A stretch of DNA of 64,000 bases from JAAUTT01 sp038213375 (lineage in GTDB: Bacteria; Bacteroidota; Bacteroidia; Bacteroidales; JAAUTT01), in the NCBI GenBank assembly GCA_038213375.1, contig JBBQTB010000027.1:1-64000 (forward strand), given 5' to 3'. How positions within the stretch are numbered: position 1 is the first letter of the stretch; each line of letters starts with the position of its first letter. Position numbers and translations under genes: made by a program. The notes below the pieces were generated by a model. It did no database searches, was not told where the DNA came from, and saw only the letters and a program-made list of their open reading frames with translations. This document shows, piece after piece, positions 34,957-44,340 of this stretch.

Positions 34957-36177
34957 TTACCGTCGTTTTAAAAACAATACGACCATAATGGTCAAAAAAA
35001 CCATAAATAACAATCCAATACGTTTCCACTCAATGGATTTATTATATTGAGTGAGAATTTTTGACATGATATTTCCTTTAAAATATTCGGGTTGCGGAAA
35101 ATCGTTAAAGTGCCATAACCCAAGTATCACACCATCTTTAAGTACCATTAACCCGGGGTTTGACCGTATAATGGTTTTCAAAGTTGTTTGGTCGGTATAA
35201 TGAAAATCGAATGCTAATTGACGAGTTTTTTTTAGTAAATCAGTTACATCAGGTAATGAACTGGTTAATATATAGAATTTTTGATTGTTAGAGATCGCGA
35301 ATTGATGATATTTTTGAATTACCCACCATAATTCAGGTTTTACCTTCTCAACTTTTTCACTAATGAAAATGAATGAATAAATGGTATCGGAAAGTACCTT
35401 CAGTGTAATGTCTTCATTATTTTTTGATGTAATGCTAAAGCCATGAATTGGAGGGGTATATCCCTTTTTAACAAGTTCGGATTTCGAGTCTTTAAATGTC
35501 CAGGTGCTGTCGTTTGCCGGATAGTTATCTATTGTAAACTCTTTTACAACTCCCTTTTTTTCGTACAAAAGTTTGGTAAGGTATTGATCAGTCTGTACAC
35601 CTTCGGGAATGCTCATTTTCGATGGAATATGAGTACCTATACTATAAGGTCTGAAATCCATAATGGGAAGATGATGATAACAATAAATTGATATTCCACA
35701 ACCTATCAACGCAAACATACCCACCAGAATCCACTCATAAACCGGTTTGGAATATGGAATAAATTTATCCCTAAAGTAAAAGATATATATCGCCAAACAT
35801 ATAAGAATGATATTTTTATAAAAAGTTTGCCAGTTAGTAATTACCAATGCATCGCCGAAACATCCGCAATCGGTTACCGGATTTGCTATTGCACTATATA
35901 AGGTTAATACAGTAAAAAAACTCATAAAAAGAAGGGCCGCCCAGGCAGTCACTTTCATGCGTAAACCAATAATCAAGGCCACACCAATCAAAAATTCGGC
36001 AGTACTTAAAGCGATGGATAACACTATTGCCGCCGATTCGAGCCACGACATATGAAATATCTCGAAATATTCAGTAAATTTAATAGCCGATCCCATCGGA
36101 TCGATTCCTTTTACAAATCCGGAGAACACAAATACTAATCCCAGTAAAATCCTGATGATTATTCGTATATATTTCAT
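34957..36177 (-). CDS. BT_3928-type DoxX/MauE family membrane protein
   Basis: A 406-residue protein with four or five N-terminal membrane helices of the DoxX/MauE type (IIRILLGLVFVFSGFVKGID at the start, TEFLIGVALIIGLRM-like helix near 60). A CGCFGDAL motif near 108 is characteristic. The long C-terminal part is extracytoplasmic and thioredoxin-like (VEKVKPELWWVIQKYHQFAI, then FYILTSSLPDVTDLLK), and ends in a last membrane helix (GLLFMVFLTIMVVLFLKRR). MauE-like proteins help redox steps in other systems. It lies 11 bases after tmk in the same direction, so the two are likely co-transcribed. Confidence 0.85.
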   Translation of the reverse strand: MKYIRIIIRILLGLVFVFSGFVKGIDPMGSAIKFTEYFEIFHMSWLESAAIVLSIALSTAEFLIGVALIIGLRMKVTAWAALLFMSFFTVLTLYSAIANPVTDCGCFGDALVITNWQTFYKNIILICLAIYIFYFRDKFIPYSKPVYEWILVGMFALIGCGISIYCYHHLPIMDFRPYSIGTHIPSKMSIPEGVQTDQYLTKLLYEKKGVVKEFTIDNYPANDSTWTFKDSKSELVKKGYTPPIHGFSITSKNNEDITLKVLSDTIYSFIFISEKVEKVKPELWWVIQKYHQFAISNNQKFYILTSSLPDVTDLLKKTRQLAFDFHYTDQTTLKTIIRSNPGLMVLKDGVILGLWHFNDFPQPEYFKGNIMSKILTQYNKSIEWKRIGLLFMVFLTIMVVLFLKRR

Positions 36178-36188
36178 AGAATTGAAAA

Positions 36189-36875
36189 TTACAGTTGTTT
36201 ATTAACACTAGTATTAAATACTTTTCTTACTTTACTAAATATCTCTTCCGGAGAAAGCATAACATCCCCATTACTACAATCGATCTTTACAAATCGATCT
36301 TCACCTTCTAAACTTAGATAAACGTTGCGTACCCGGTTTTGGAAATCGAGGTCTTCTTCGTGAATATCGCGCTGTCCCTTAAGATAATTTCTATCATTGC
36401 CGGAGCGATGTTCGGTTAGTTTTTGTTTGGTAAAATTAAAGGGAACATCCAGAAAAATATTCAAATCGGGCTTGGGCAAAGCGAAGTAAACAAATTCAGT
36501 GTCCAAAATCCATTTTTTCAGCGCTTCTTTTTGTTTCGAATCGGTAAGCTTGGCACATTGGTAAGCAATATTCGAGTAAACATACCTGTCTAGAATAATG
36601 GTAATCCCTTGTTTTAGCCACTTATCGAGTATATTTTTAGCATCAGCACGATCTCCGGCATATATAAGCGCTATCAAATAGGGATTTACTTTGTCGATTT
36701 CGCCAAGTTCACCACGAAGGAATCGGGCAATTAAATCGCCATAAACTGGTGAGTCGGTACGAGGAAAATGCAGATATTCAAATGGCATCCCGCTTTCTTT
36801 TAAAAAATTTTGAAGAAGTCCAACCTGTGTTGATTTTCCAGCTCCATCCAATCCTTCGATAACTAATAATGCCAT
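36189..36875 (-). CDS. tmk: thymidylate kinase
   Basis: A 228-residue dTMP kinase. The P-loop GLDGAGKST is at 8-16, the DRX motif appears as LDRYVYSNIAYQ near 95-107, and the lid region (LTEHRSGNDRN) carries the arginine. It supplies dTDP for DNA synthesis. The downstream neighbour is the DoxX-type gene and the divergent neighbour is folP. Confidence 0.93.
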   Translation of the reverse strand: MALLVIEGLDGAGKSTQVGLLQNFLKESGMPFEYLHFPRTDSPVYGDLIARFLRGELGEIDKVNPYLIALIYAGDRADAKNILDKWLKQGITIILDRYVYSNIAYQCAKLTDSKQKEALKKWILDTEFVYFALPKPDLNIFLDVPFNFTKQKLTEHRSGNDRNYLKGQRDIHEEDLDFQNRVRNVYLSLEGEDRFVKIDCSNGDVMLSPEEIFSKVRKVFNTSVNKQL

Positions 36876-36960
36876 TGTAGTTAATAATTTGCTGTTAAGT
36901 CCAAAACAAAATCTTTTAAAACAAGTTTTAAAGGTATATTTAGGCTCACACGTGAATTGT

Positions 36961-36968
36961 TAAATTTG
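36961..36968 (+). promoter_or_regulatory. -7 promoter box of folP
   Basis: TAAATTTG matches the TAnnTTTG box, 22 bases before the folP ATG at 36990. A transcript starting about seven bases after the box would have a leader of 10-20 bases and excludes the TTG at 36957 as the start codon. A TTTAGG at 36939 may be the degenerate -33 box. Confidence 0.55.
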
Positions 36969-36989
36969 TATGTTAAATATGGACAAATA

Positions 36990-37859
36990 ATGATTTCCAA
37001 AGATACTTTTTTTTCAAAAAAGCGAACCATTAATTTCCGGGGAACTCTTTTCGATCTTTCTACTCCTATTATAATGGGAATAGTAAATGTTACACCTGAC
37101 TCATTTTATAGCGGTAGCAGAACAACTTCCGAAAGCGAAATATTAAAGCGATGTGATCAGGTTGCCAACGAAGGTGCGGATATCATCGATATTGGAGCCT
37201 ATTCGTCAAGACCAGGAGCTGTAAATATTTCGGAAGAAGAAGAGCTTAAGCGTTTGATTCCTGCATTGACTATTATTCGGAAGAAATTTCCATATTTTTT
37301 ACTTTCAGTAGATACATTTCGGTCAGGAGTGGCGCAAAAGGTGATTGATGAATTTGAAGTTCAGATGATCAACGATATTTCGGGCGGCGAAATGGACGAT
37401 AAAATGTTTACAACTGTGGCAAAAAATAAAGTTCCATATGTTATCATGCATATGAAGGGAAATCCTCAAACGATGCAGCAAAATACAGATTATAAAAATT
37501 TTATTAAAGATATTTTTCAATATTTTGCCACAAGAATTGATCTCGCCAAACGCGAAGGGATTACTGATATAATTATCGACCCCGGATTTGGCTTTGGTAA
37601 ATCATTGGAGCAGAACTATGAATTGCTTAAAAGATTGGATGAATTTAGGATTTTTGAATTACCTATTCTTGCCGGATTATCTCGTAAATCGATGATATCA
37701 AAAGTGGTTGAGGCTGATACTAATGAGGCCCTTCCTGGCACTATTGCTGCAAATACACTTGCATTGCTGGGAGGAGCCAATATACTGCGCGTTCATGATG
37801 TAAAAGAAGCCATGGACACGATTAAAATTGTAAGCGCCTATAAAAATTCCTACATTTGA
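36990..37859 (+). CDS. folP: dihydropteroate synthase
   Basis: FolP joins p-aminobenzoate to 6-hydroxymethyl-dihydropterin pyrophosphate in folate synthesis and is the sulfonamide target. The 289-residue protein has the two family signatures: IVNVTPDSFY at 31-40 and DIGAYSSRPGA at 67-77. The later conserved IIDPGFGFGKSLEQNYELL and LAGLSRKSMI segments are intact. The start is the ATG at 36990; an upstream TTG is ruled out by the promoter box. The cdaA gene follows 69 bases later, a pairing common in Bacteroidetes. Confidence 0.95.
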   Translation: MISKDTFFSKKRTINFRGTLFDLSTPIIMGIVNVTPDSFYSGSRTTSESEILKRCDQVANEGADIIDIGAYSSRPGAVNISEEEELKRLIPALTIIRKKFPYFLLSVDTFRSGVAQKVIDEFEVQMINDISGGEMDDKMFTTVAKNKVPYVIMHMKGNPQTMQQNTDYKNFIKDIFQYFATRIDLAKREGITDIIIDPGFGFGKSLEQNYELLKRLDEFRIFELPILAGLSRKSMISKVVEADTNEALPGTIAANTLALLGGANILRVHDVKEAMDTIKIVSAYKNSYI

Positions 37860-37928
37860 GTCGTAAGACTGATTGATTAGTACATAGTGCTGATATCCAT
37901 AAAGGGGTTCAGTTTAATCTAAAATCGC

Positions 37929-38726
37929 ATGGTTCAACTTTTTATTACTCTTCGCTTTCTGGATATTATTGATATATTGCTTGTTGCGTATCTAATGTAT
38001 CAGTTATACATGCTTATCAGAGGAACTGTAGCACTTAATATATTTATTGCTATATTTCTTTTCTATCTTTTTTGGCTCGTAGTTAAAGCCTTGAATATGG
38101 AATTGTTGGGTTCTATATTAGGACAGGTAATTGGAGTAGGAATGATTGCCCTGATTATAGTTTTTCAAGTGGAATTGCGTCGTTTTCTTGTTTTTGTAGG
38201 CACACGGTATTTATCCCGTACACTTTCATTAAATAAAGTTTTTTCAATTAACCTTCAGGAGACAAAAAATTTAAAGATCAAATCGATTGCAAATGCCTGC
38301 AAGAGAATGTCTGAATCAAAAACTGGAGCCCTAATTATCATCACCCGAAAATCTGCTCTGGAATTATATGCACAAACCGGCGAAATAATTAATGCAATGA
38401 CTTCTACCCGTTTGCTTGAAGCAATATTTTTTAAGAATAGTCCTTTGCACGATGGAGCTGTTATCGTTGTAGAAGACAAGGTATATGCTGCAAGATGTAT
38501 TTTACCAATGTCGGATAATCCAAATGTTCCGGCAAACTTTGGAATGCGACATCGTGCCGCATTGGGTATTACCGAACATACCGATGCTTTTGCTATAATA
38601 GTTTCTGAGGAAACAGGAGAGATCGCGATTGCCGACAATGGTGTATTATCAAATAACTTATCAAAGGAAGAATTAATGCAGACTCTTGAGAAAGAGTTTT
38701 TAAATACCTATATCAGACCTCAATAA
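37929..38726 (+). CDS. cdaA: diadenylate cyclase (c-di-AMP synthase)
   Basis: A 265-residue CdaA-type enzyme: three N-terminal membrane helices (about 10-90) and a cytoplasmic DAC domain. Catalytic motifs DGA at 175-177 (LHDGAVIV) and RHR at 207-209 (GMRHRAALG) are intact. It makes the second messenger c-di-AMP, which controls potassium and osmolyte transport in many bacteria. It follows folP on the same strand and ends against plsY on the opposite strand. Confidence 0.95.
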   Translation: MVQLFITLRFLDIIDILLVAYLMYQLYMLIRGTVALNIFIAIFLFYLFWLVVKALNMELLGSILGQVIGVGMIALIIVFQVELRRFLVFVGTRYLSRTLSLNKVFSINLQETKNLKIKSIANACKRMSESKTGALIIITRKSALELYAQTGEIINAMTSTRLLEAIFFKNSPLHDGAVIVVEDKVYAARCILPMSDNPNVPANFGMRHRAALGITEHTDAFAIIVSEETGEIAIADNGVLSNNLSKEELMQTLEKEFLNTYIRPQ

Positions 38727-39371
38727 TTAAAGAGCCTTTTTTTTGCGGAAAAGAAAACTGGCTTTTGATTCTTCCTTACGAATTAATCGTTCGATATTCT
38801 TTTGATGTGTTAACAAAAGCAATACGGCAACAACTAACGAAAATATAATTAATGATTGTAAAGGCGTTTTAAATACAAACATTATCAGCAAAGGAAAAGC
38901 AAAACCTGATACCATTGAACTTAATGATACGTATTTGGTAGTAAAAAGAACAATGAGAAATATTCCAAAAGCAATTAATGTAGGATAAGGAGCAATGGCA
39001 AGAATTATTCCAAATAAAGAAGCAACTCCTTTGCCACCTCTAAAACCGGCAAAAATTGGAAAAATATGACCAATAACCACAAATGCTCCTAAGAAAAGTT
39101 CCAAATTAACAAAAGCCTCTGTACCAGGTACATATCCAGAGCACCATACTAAATTTACACCAGCTATTCCTTTAAGGATATCTAAAATTAATACCGGAAA
39201 TCCAGCTTTCCAACCAAGTACCCGAACTGAATTTGTTGTACCAGCATTTTTGCTGCCATGTTCGCGTACATCTATCCCATAAAGTGCTTTCCCAATCCAA
39301 ACAGCATTTGGTATTGAACCGAATAAATAAGCACTGATAAATAAAACAATGGTTAAGATATTGATTTCCAT
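38727..39371 (-). CDS. plsY: glycerol-3-phosphate acyltransferase PlsY
   Basis: A 214-residue integral membrane enzyme that transfers acyl groups from acyl phosphate to glycerol 3-phosphate. Five or more helices and the three family motifs are visible: GSIPNAVWIGK near 18 (first), the GSKNAGTTNSVRVLG block near 40-54, and FRGGKGVASLFG near 108-120. It is immediately convergent with cdaA (stop codons adjacent), followed upstream by PEPCK after a terminator. Confidence 0.95.
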   Translation of the reverse strand: MEINILTIVLFISAYLFGSIPNAVWIGKALYGIDVREHGSKNAGTTNSVRVLGWKAGFPVLILDILKGIAGVNLVWCSGYVPGTEAFVNLELFLGAFVVIGHIFPIFAGFRGGKGVASLFGIILAIAPYPTLIAFGIFLIVLFTTKYVSLSSMVSGFAFPLLIMFVFKTPLQSLIIFSLVVAVLLLLTHQKNIERLIRKEESKASFLFRKKKAL

Positions 39372-39510
39372 GTACTAGATTTTATTAAGTTGTGCAAAGT
39401 AAAGAATAAACTATATAACGAACAAGTTTTTGAAACAAAACACACAAAGTTGAATGTTTTTTAGCTGGTATTTTTACATTTATTGATGATATATATCACC
39501 ACTAATTTAA

Positions 39511-39535
39511 AAAGCTGCTCAGTTTGAGCAGCTTT
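39511..39535 (-). terminator. intrinsic terminator of pckG
   Basis: AAAGCTGCTC and GAGCAGCTTT form a perfect 10-pair stem around a five-base loop. On the minus strand the stem is followed by TTTAAATTAG, so it ends the PEPCK transcript. Confidence 0.85.
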
Positions 39536-39556
39536 AAATTCTATTATTTAAGGAAA

Positions 39557-41359
39557 TTAGGCTTTACCTAGTCTTTCAACCAGTCCATCAAATTGCTTTT
39601 GCAATTCTTTGGGTAGTCTTTCACCAAATTTGGCATAGTGTTCTTTAATCAATTCAACTTCATTATTCCAGTCATTTTTATCGACTTTCAGAAGTTCACC
39701 CATGTTTTCGGAAACTCCTGACAATCCGTTAATATCAACAGCGTTTGTTATTGGAATATACCCAATTGCACTTTGAACAGCTTCGGAAGTTCCTTCCACA
39801 CGTTCGAAAATCCATTTTAATACACGGATATTTTCACCATAACCCGGCCATAGAAATTTGCCTTCGGGGCCTTTACGAAACCAGTTAACATTGAAAATTT
39901 TAGGCAATTTTGTTTTGTCAGGAGCAGTTTCTCCAATTTTTATCCAATGACCAAAATAATCGCCCATGTGATACCCGCAAAAAGGTAACATAGCAAAAGG
40001 ATCGCGTCGAACACCAGCTTTCAATCCAATCGCTGCTGCAGTTACTTCAGAACCTACAATAGATCCCATGAAAACGCCGTGATTCCAGTCGAATGACTGG
40101 TACACCAATGGCAAGGTTCCGGGACGACGGCCACCAAACAAAATAGCTGAAATAGGCACACCAGCGGGGTTTTCCCAATCTTTATCAATAACTGGGCATT
40201 GGCTTGCAGGTGCTGTAAACCGAGCATTTGGATGTGCTGCCGGTATACAGATGGCGGCGGCATCATATTTTTCGTTTGTCCAAGTGATGGTGCCAGCAGG
40301 AGCATCATAACCTATTCCTTCCCACCAAATGTCGCCATCGGGGGTTAAACCGGTATTGGTGAATATAGTATTTGAATTCGCTGCCAGCATGGCATTCGGA
40401 TTGGTATCCATTGAAGTAAAAGGAGCAACTCCAAAAAAACCAGCTTCGGGATTAATAGCGTACAATTGACCATCTGCACCAAACTTCATCCAGGCAATAT
40501 CATCGCCTACTGTTTCAACTTTCCATCCGGGAATGGTAGGAATTAACATGGCCAGGTTAGTTTTACCGCAAGCGCTTGGAAAAGCGGCAGCAATGTATTT
40601 TTTAACTCCTTTGGGATTGGTAACACCCATAATAAGCATATGTTCAGCAAGCCATCCTTCTTTTTTTGCCATGTTGCTTGCAATACGAAGAGCAAAACAT
40701 TTTTTGCCAAGAAGGGCATTTCCTCCGTAACCACTGCCAAACGACCAAATTTCGTTTGTTCCCGGAAAATGAGAAATGTATTTATCTGCAATTGGAGCAC
40801 ATGGCCATTTTGAATCTTTTTCTCCCGGTTGAAGTGGTGCTCCAACTGAATGGATGCATTGTACAAAATCATCATCCTTAAGAATATCCAGAACAGCTTT
40901 ACCCATCCTTGTCATTAGTTTCATGTTTACAACCACATATGGTGAATCAGTAATTTCAACACCAATATGTGCTATTTTAGAGCCTAATGGACCCATACTG
41001 AAAGGAATAACATACATGGTACGACCTTTCATGCAGCCTTGAAACTTCAAACGAAGGGTTTCCTTCATTTCTTTTGGATCTCTCCAATTATTAGTAGGAC
41101 CAGCATCTTCCTTTTTTTCAGAACAGATATATGTACGGTCTTCTACTCGAGCGACATCGCTAGGATCACTTTGAAAATAATAACTATTAGGACGTTTACT
41201 TTCATTTAACTTAACCGCCATACCGCTTTTCACCATCAGAGCAAGCAGCATTTGGTTTTCCTGTTCTGAACCATCACACCAATGGATTGTGTCGGGAGAG
41301 CATAATTCAGCCCATTCTTTTACCCACTGTTTCAATTTCACGTTATTGTTCATAATCAT
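39557..41359 (-). CDS. pckG: phosphoenolpyruvate carboxykinase (GTP)
   Basis: A 600-residue GTP-type PEPCK. Characteristic segments are the P-loop region FPSACGKTNLAML near 275, the nucleotide-binding VGDDIAWM, and the HPNARFTAPASQCP and FGGRRPGTLPL blocks. The active-site cysteine sits in the PSACGK loop. It interconverts oxaloacetate and PEP, feeding succinate fermentation or gluconeogenesis. Two in-frame ATGs lie two codons apart at the start. Transcription ends at the hairpin at 39511-39535. Many fermenting relatives carry the ATP-type enzyme instead. Confidence 0.96.
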   Translation of the reverse strand: MIMNNNVKLKQWVKEWAELCSPDTIHWCDGSEQENQMLLALMVKSGMAVKLNESKRPNSYYFQSDPSDVARVEDRTYICSEKKEDAGPTNNWRDPKEMKETLRLKFQGCMKGRTMYVIPFSMGPLGSKIAHIGVEITDSPYVVVNMKLMTRMGKAVLDILKDDDFVQCIHSVGAPLQPGEKDSKWPCAPIADKYISHFPGTNEIWSFGSGYGGNALLGKKCFALRIASNMAKKEGWLAEHMLIMGVTNPKGVKKYIAAAFPSACGKTNLAMLIPTIPGWKVETVGDDIAWMKFGADGQLYAINPEAGFFGVAPFTSMDTNPNAMLAANSNTIFTNTGLTPDGDIWWEGIGYDAPAGTITWTNEKYDAAAICIPAAHPNARFTAPASQCPVIDKDWENPAGVPISAILFGGRRPGTLPLVYQSFDWNHGVFMGSIVGSEVTAAAIGLKAGVRRDPFAMLPFCGYHMGDYFGHWIKIGETAPDKTKLPKIFNVNWFRKGPEGKFLWPGYGENIRVLKWIFERVEGTSEAVQSAIGYIPITNAVDINGLSGVSENMGELLKVDKNDWNNEVELIKEHYAKFGERLPKELQKQFDGLVERLGKA

Positions 41360-41561
41360 ATAAATTTAGTGATTCAAATTTATGCTAAAAAACATATTTT
41401 TTTCGCTCGCAAATTTAGAAAAACATTTCTAATTCAATAGCAAAAATGAATAAATATTGTTATTCAAATAACAATATTTAAAAATTAGATTATAAAATAT
41501 TAATTATAAATACATTAATAGGAGATTATAAAAAATCGAATACAAATATATTAAAGCTTTT

Positions 41562-41577
41562 CGGTATTGCAATACCG
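41562..41577. terminator. short palindrome near the MBL gene end
   Basis: CGGTATTGCAATACCG is a perfect 16-base palindrome followed by TTTTTTG on the + strand. It lies downstream of the MBL-fold gene, where it may end its transcript, although the T-run faces the other direction. Confidence 0.4.
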
Positions 41578-41596
41578 TTTTTGTGAGGTCAAATTA

Positions 41597-42358
41597 TCAG
41601 ATGGTAATTGTCATTCCATCATAGGCAAGCTTAATATTGTCAGGTAATTCTTTATTCACCTCATAGTCGCATCCCATTTGATGGCTGATATGCGTGATAT
41701 AACCAAAGTCTGGTTTTATTTCATCTACCAGATTCACTGACTCAGAAAGCGAAAAATGGGAGATGTGCTTTTGCTTGCGAAGTCCGTTAATAACCAAATA
41801 TTTAGAACCTTTAAGCTTTTCCTTTTCTTCGGATGAAATAAAATTAGCGTCAGTCACATAAGTAAAATCGCCTATTCTAAAACCCAATACAGGTAACCGC
41901 ATGTGGATTGCTCTTATCGGTATAATAGGAATGCCTCCAATTTCAAATTTATGATTATCAATTAAATGCATTGTTACCTTTGGTATTCCAGGGTATTTTT
42001 GTTCGGCAAAGATGTAGGCAAATTCCTGTTTAATTGCCCAATGTACCCTTTCTTCGGCATAAATATCTATAGGTTTTTGCTGAACATAATTAAAAGCACG
42101 AATATCATCGAGACCGGCAATATGATCCTTGTGCTCATGCGTAAAAAGGATGCCGTCAAGCGAGGAAACATTGGCCCTTAACATCTGCTGCCGGAAATCG
42201 GGACCGGAATCAATTACAAAGTTTTTATCGTCAATTTCAATCAATATTGAAGAGCGCAAACGCTTGTCGCGAGGGTCTGTTGAGTGACAAACATCACAAT
42301 TACAGGCTATTACCGGGATGCCTTGTGAGGTTCCTGTACCTAAAAATGTTACTTTCAA
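41597..42358 (-). CDS. MBL-fold metallo-hydrolase (PhnP-like), UUG start
   Basis: A 253-residue metallo-beta-lactamase-fold hydrolase. It begins with the KVTFLGTGTSQGIP segment usual for the PhnP-like group, carries the HxHxDH motif at 74-79 (THEHKDH), a Cys pair CNCDVC near 19-24 and a late GDFTYVTDAN. PhnP cleaves cyclic phosphodiesters of ribose. There is no ATG in frame ahead of the conserved N-terminus, so the TTG at 42356-42358 is the likely start; another TTG nine codons upstream is possible. The catalytic role here is not fixed. Confidence 0.88.
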   Translation of the reverse strand: MKVTFLGTGTSQGIPVIACNCDVCHSTDPRDKRLRSSILIEIDDKNFVIDSGPDFRQQMLRANVSSLDGILFTHEHKDHIAGLDDIRAFNYVQQKPIDIYAEERVHWAIKQEFAYIFAEQKYPGIPKVTMHLIDNHKFEIGGIPIIPIRAIHMRLPVLGFRIGDFTYVTDANFISSEEKEKLKGSKYLVINGLRKQKHISHFSLSESVNLVDEIKPDFGYITHISHQMGCDYEVNKELPDNIKLAYDGMTITI

Positions 42359-42467
42359 AATGCAAGTTTTATTGAAACTTTTCAAATTGTAAATTTACCA
42401 AAACATTTTTATTCTTATCAAATTTTTCAGGCATTCGTGTTTTGCCTTGATTGTAATATAATGGTAA

Positions 42468-43358
42468 TCATAATACTTTATCAAACCTTTCTTTGTAATG
42501 ACACTTTCTGCATAATTTTTCAACTGATCTGGAAGCCGAAAATCCATTATATATGTTAATTGATCTTTCGGTTGAGAGTATTTCATTAAAATGTTCCGTA
42601 AAAATATTACCAAGATCTATAATACCCTCTCCATCGAGGCAACATGGCACAACAGTGCCATCAACAAGAATAGCCATCTGGTCTCTGAGACCAAGACAAA
42701 ACCCTTTTAAGTTATCGTTGATATCGTTTAAATTGGGCCAGGTAAATTCGTATTCGAAATGTAGGTAAAGTCTATCCGCTAGTTTTATGTTTGTGCCGGG
42801 TTTCATCATTTCCGAGGTAGGAAAAGACAGGCATAGGTCCCTTATCAGTGATTTAATGATGTATTCGTTGTTTTGTAACTGCTGATCCTTTTCTTTATTC
42901 AGGTTCCATAATCTGAGAGATATATACATGTTAGTTGTCTCAAGAGCCTCTTTCACAAAAATAACAATATTTTTCAGGTAATCATTTTTGTTCATATTAT
43001 CTGATTGCTCGTCAAAACTATGCAGAGAAATGTTGATTTGCCTCACGGCAGGGTCGGATAATAATATAGATGTAGCATTCTTAAGAAGTGTTCCATTGGT
43101 AGTTAAATTAACGTTGAATCCTTTCTTATTGCTAATGTTTATTATTTTATCAAGTTCAGGGTGAAGAAGAGGCTCCCCCTTAACATGCAAATAGATATAG
43201 CTTGTGAATGGTTTTATTTCATCAAGAATGGCCGTAAAAGAATCCAGTTTCATGAATTCGGGTTTCCTATCACTTTTTGAGCAGAAACTGCAATTAAGGT
43301 TACAGACATTCGTAATTTCGATGTAAATTTTTTTGAATTTTTTCACGATAATAAACAC
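42468..43358 (-). CDS. radical SAM/SPASM-domain protein, GTG start
   Basis: A 296-residue radical SAM protein with the CX3CX2C cluster motif at Cys19, Cys23 and Cys26 (CNLNCSFC). Further motifs are KGEPLLHPEL and the LTTNGTLL strand. Near the end a SPASM-like set of cysteines (VVPCCLDGEG, later CRKCH) should bind an auxiliary cluster. The substrate is unknown; SPASM enzymes often modify peptides, but no precursor peptide gene is apparent beside it. There is no ATG upstream of the motif: TAA is followed directly by GTG at 43356-43358, with a second GTG at 43346. Confidence 0.8.
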   Translation of the reverse strand: MFIIVKKFKKIYIEITNVCNLNCSFCSKSDRKPEFMKLDSFTAILDEIKPFTSYIYLHVKGEPLLHPELDKIINISNKKGFNVNLTTNGTLLKNATSILLSDPAVRQINISLHSFDEQSDNMNKNDYLKNIVIFVKEALETTNMYISLRLWNLNKEKDQQLQNNEYIIKSLIRDLCLSFPTSEMMKPGTNIKLADRLYLHFEYEFTWPNLNDINDNLKGFCLGLRDQMAILVDGTVVPCCLDGEGIIDLGNIFTEHFNEILSTERSINIYNGFSASRSVEKLCRKCHYKERFDKVL

Positions 43359-43388
43359 TTACCTATTGCAAACGAAAACACTATTATC

Positions 43389-43958
43389 CTATTTAATTTC
43401 AACATGGTCTTTTGCTCTCATAGCTACTTCATTTAATGATTTTCTTATTCGTGGAGCCGCCTGGCGTTTCAATAATTCATCTGAAAGCGCAGAACCATCC
43501 CCCGGGTAACCGACAGCAATGATAGCTATAGGCTCAAATTGCTGTGGTAACGAAAAATTCATCTTCGCTTTACTGCCATCAAATCCGCCCATGGGATGAG
43601 TTACTAAACCCATGCTTGCTGCCTGAATCATCAAAAGTGAATTTGCCAGACCAGTATCATGCCATGCATACTTATTTTGAAATATCTTTTCATTATGGAT
43701 GTATTCCATTTGAGCAAATGATAATATTAAAATAGCAGCTTCCTTAGCCCAAATACTGTTACTTTCCACTAACGCGTCGAGAAAAAGGTTAAACTCAGGT
43801 TCATCCTTAGCAGCGTATATAAACCTCCAAGGCTGAATATTCATACTAGATGGAGCCAGATGTGCAGAGTCAAATAGTTCATTTACTTTTTCCTGTTCAA
43901 TCATTTTTTTTGAAAATGAAAACACACTCCTTCTATCTTGTATTAATTTAATTATCAT
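43389..43958 (-). CDS. nitroreductase-family protein
   Basis: A 189-residue FMN-dependent nitroreductase family protein. The N-terminal RRSVFSFSKKMI and the SSMNIQPWRFI segment form the FMN phosphate and ring contacts; a later GMAxxP-like loop reads SMGLVTHPMGGFDG. The family reduces nitroaromatics or related substrates using NAD(P)H. The substrate is not known. It lies 30 bases upstream of the radical SAM gene on the same strand, so the two could be co-transcribed. Confidence 0.85.
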   Translation of the reverse strand: MIIKLIQDRRSVFSFSKKMIEQEKVNELFDSAHLAPSSMNIQPWRFIYAAKDEPEFNLFLDALVESNSIWAKEAAILILSFAQMEYIHNEKIFQNKYAWHDTGLANSLLMIQAASMGLVTHPMGGFDGSKAKMNFSLPQQFEPIAIIAVGYPGDGSALSDELLKRQAAPRIRKSLNEVAMRAKDHVEIK

Positions 43959-44045
43959 AACTTTAGTTTATTTGCCACTCATTATGAAATTATTTATATA
44001 CTGCCATTGGATTCTTTGATAAATCTTTGCAATAAAAAATTAAAT

Positions 44046-44165
44046 ATGGAAGGTATTTCTACTTATCGTCCGAAACTTTCATTTTTAAGTCCCAATAAAG
44101 ACAAAATTTTCATAATAATAGATAATGAAGCCATCCATTCAAAGTCCATTATTTGGATAGTATGA
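44046..44165 (+). CDS. possible short gene in the 44 kb gap
   Basis: A 39-codon + strand frame (MEGISTYRPKLSFLSPNKDK, then a hydrophobic end) in an otherwise empty 485-base gap. An AATCTTTGC promoter-like box lies just before it (44032-44040) and a strong terminator hairpin at 44341-44380 follows on the + strand. Together these hint at a short transcript. No family is recognised, and the frame could be chance. Confidence 0.25.
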   Translation: MEGISTYRPKLSFLSPNKDKIFIIIDNEAIHSKSIIWIV

Positions 44166-44340
44166 ATTTATTAACTTTTTAGATTTATTCAATATTTAAA
44201 CCAGACACAAACAAAAATTAATATTGAAGTATCATATCCAAGATATGGACATGTTAAAATAATGCAAGGATATAAAAACCTTAACAACATTTATATCGAG
44301 CTTGTGGAGATATGATTAAGCTCTATTATGAAGAAATAAG

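Noticed and set aside
42395..42613. Small frame overlapping the radical SAM gene end
   Set aside because: It is a different reading frame over the SPASM region with no family features.
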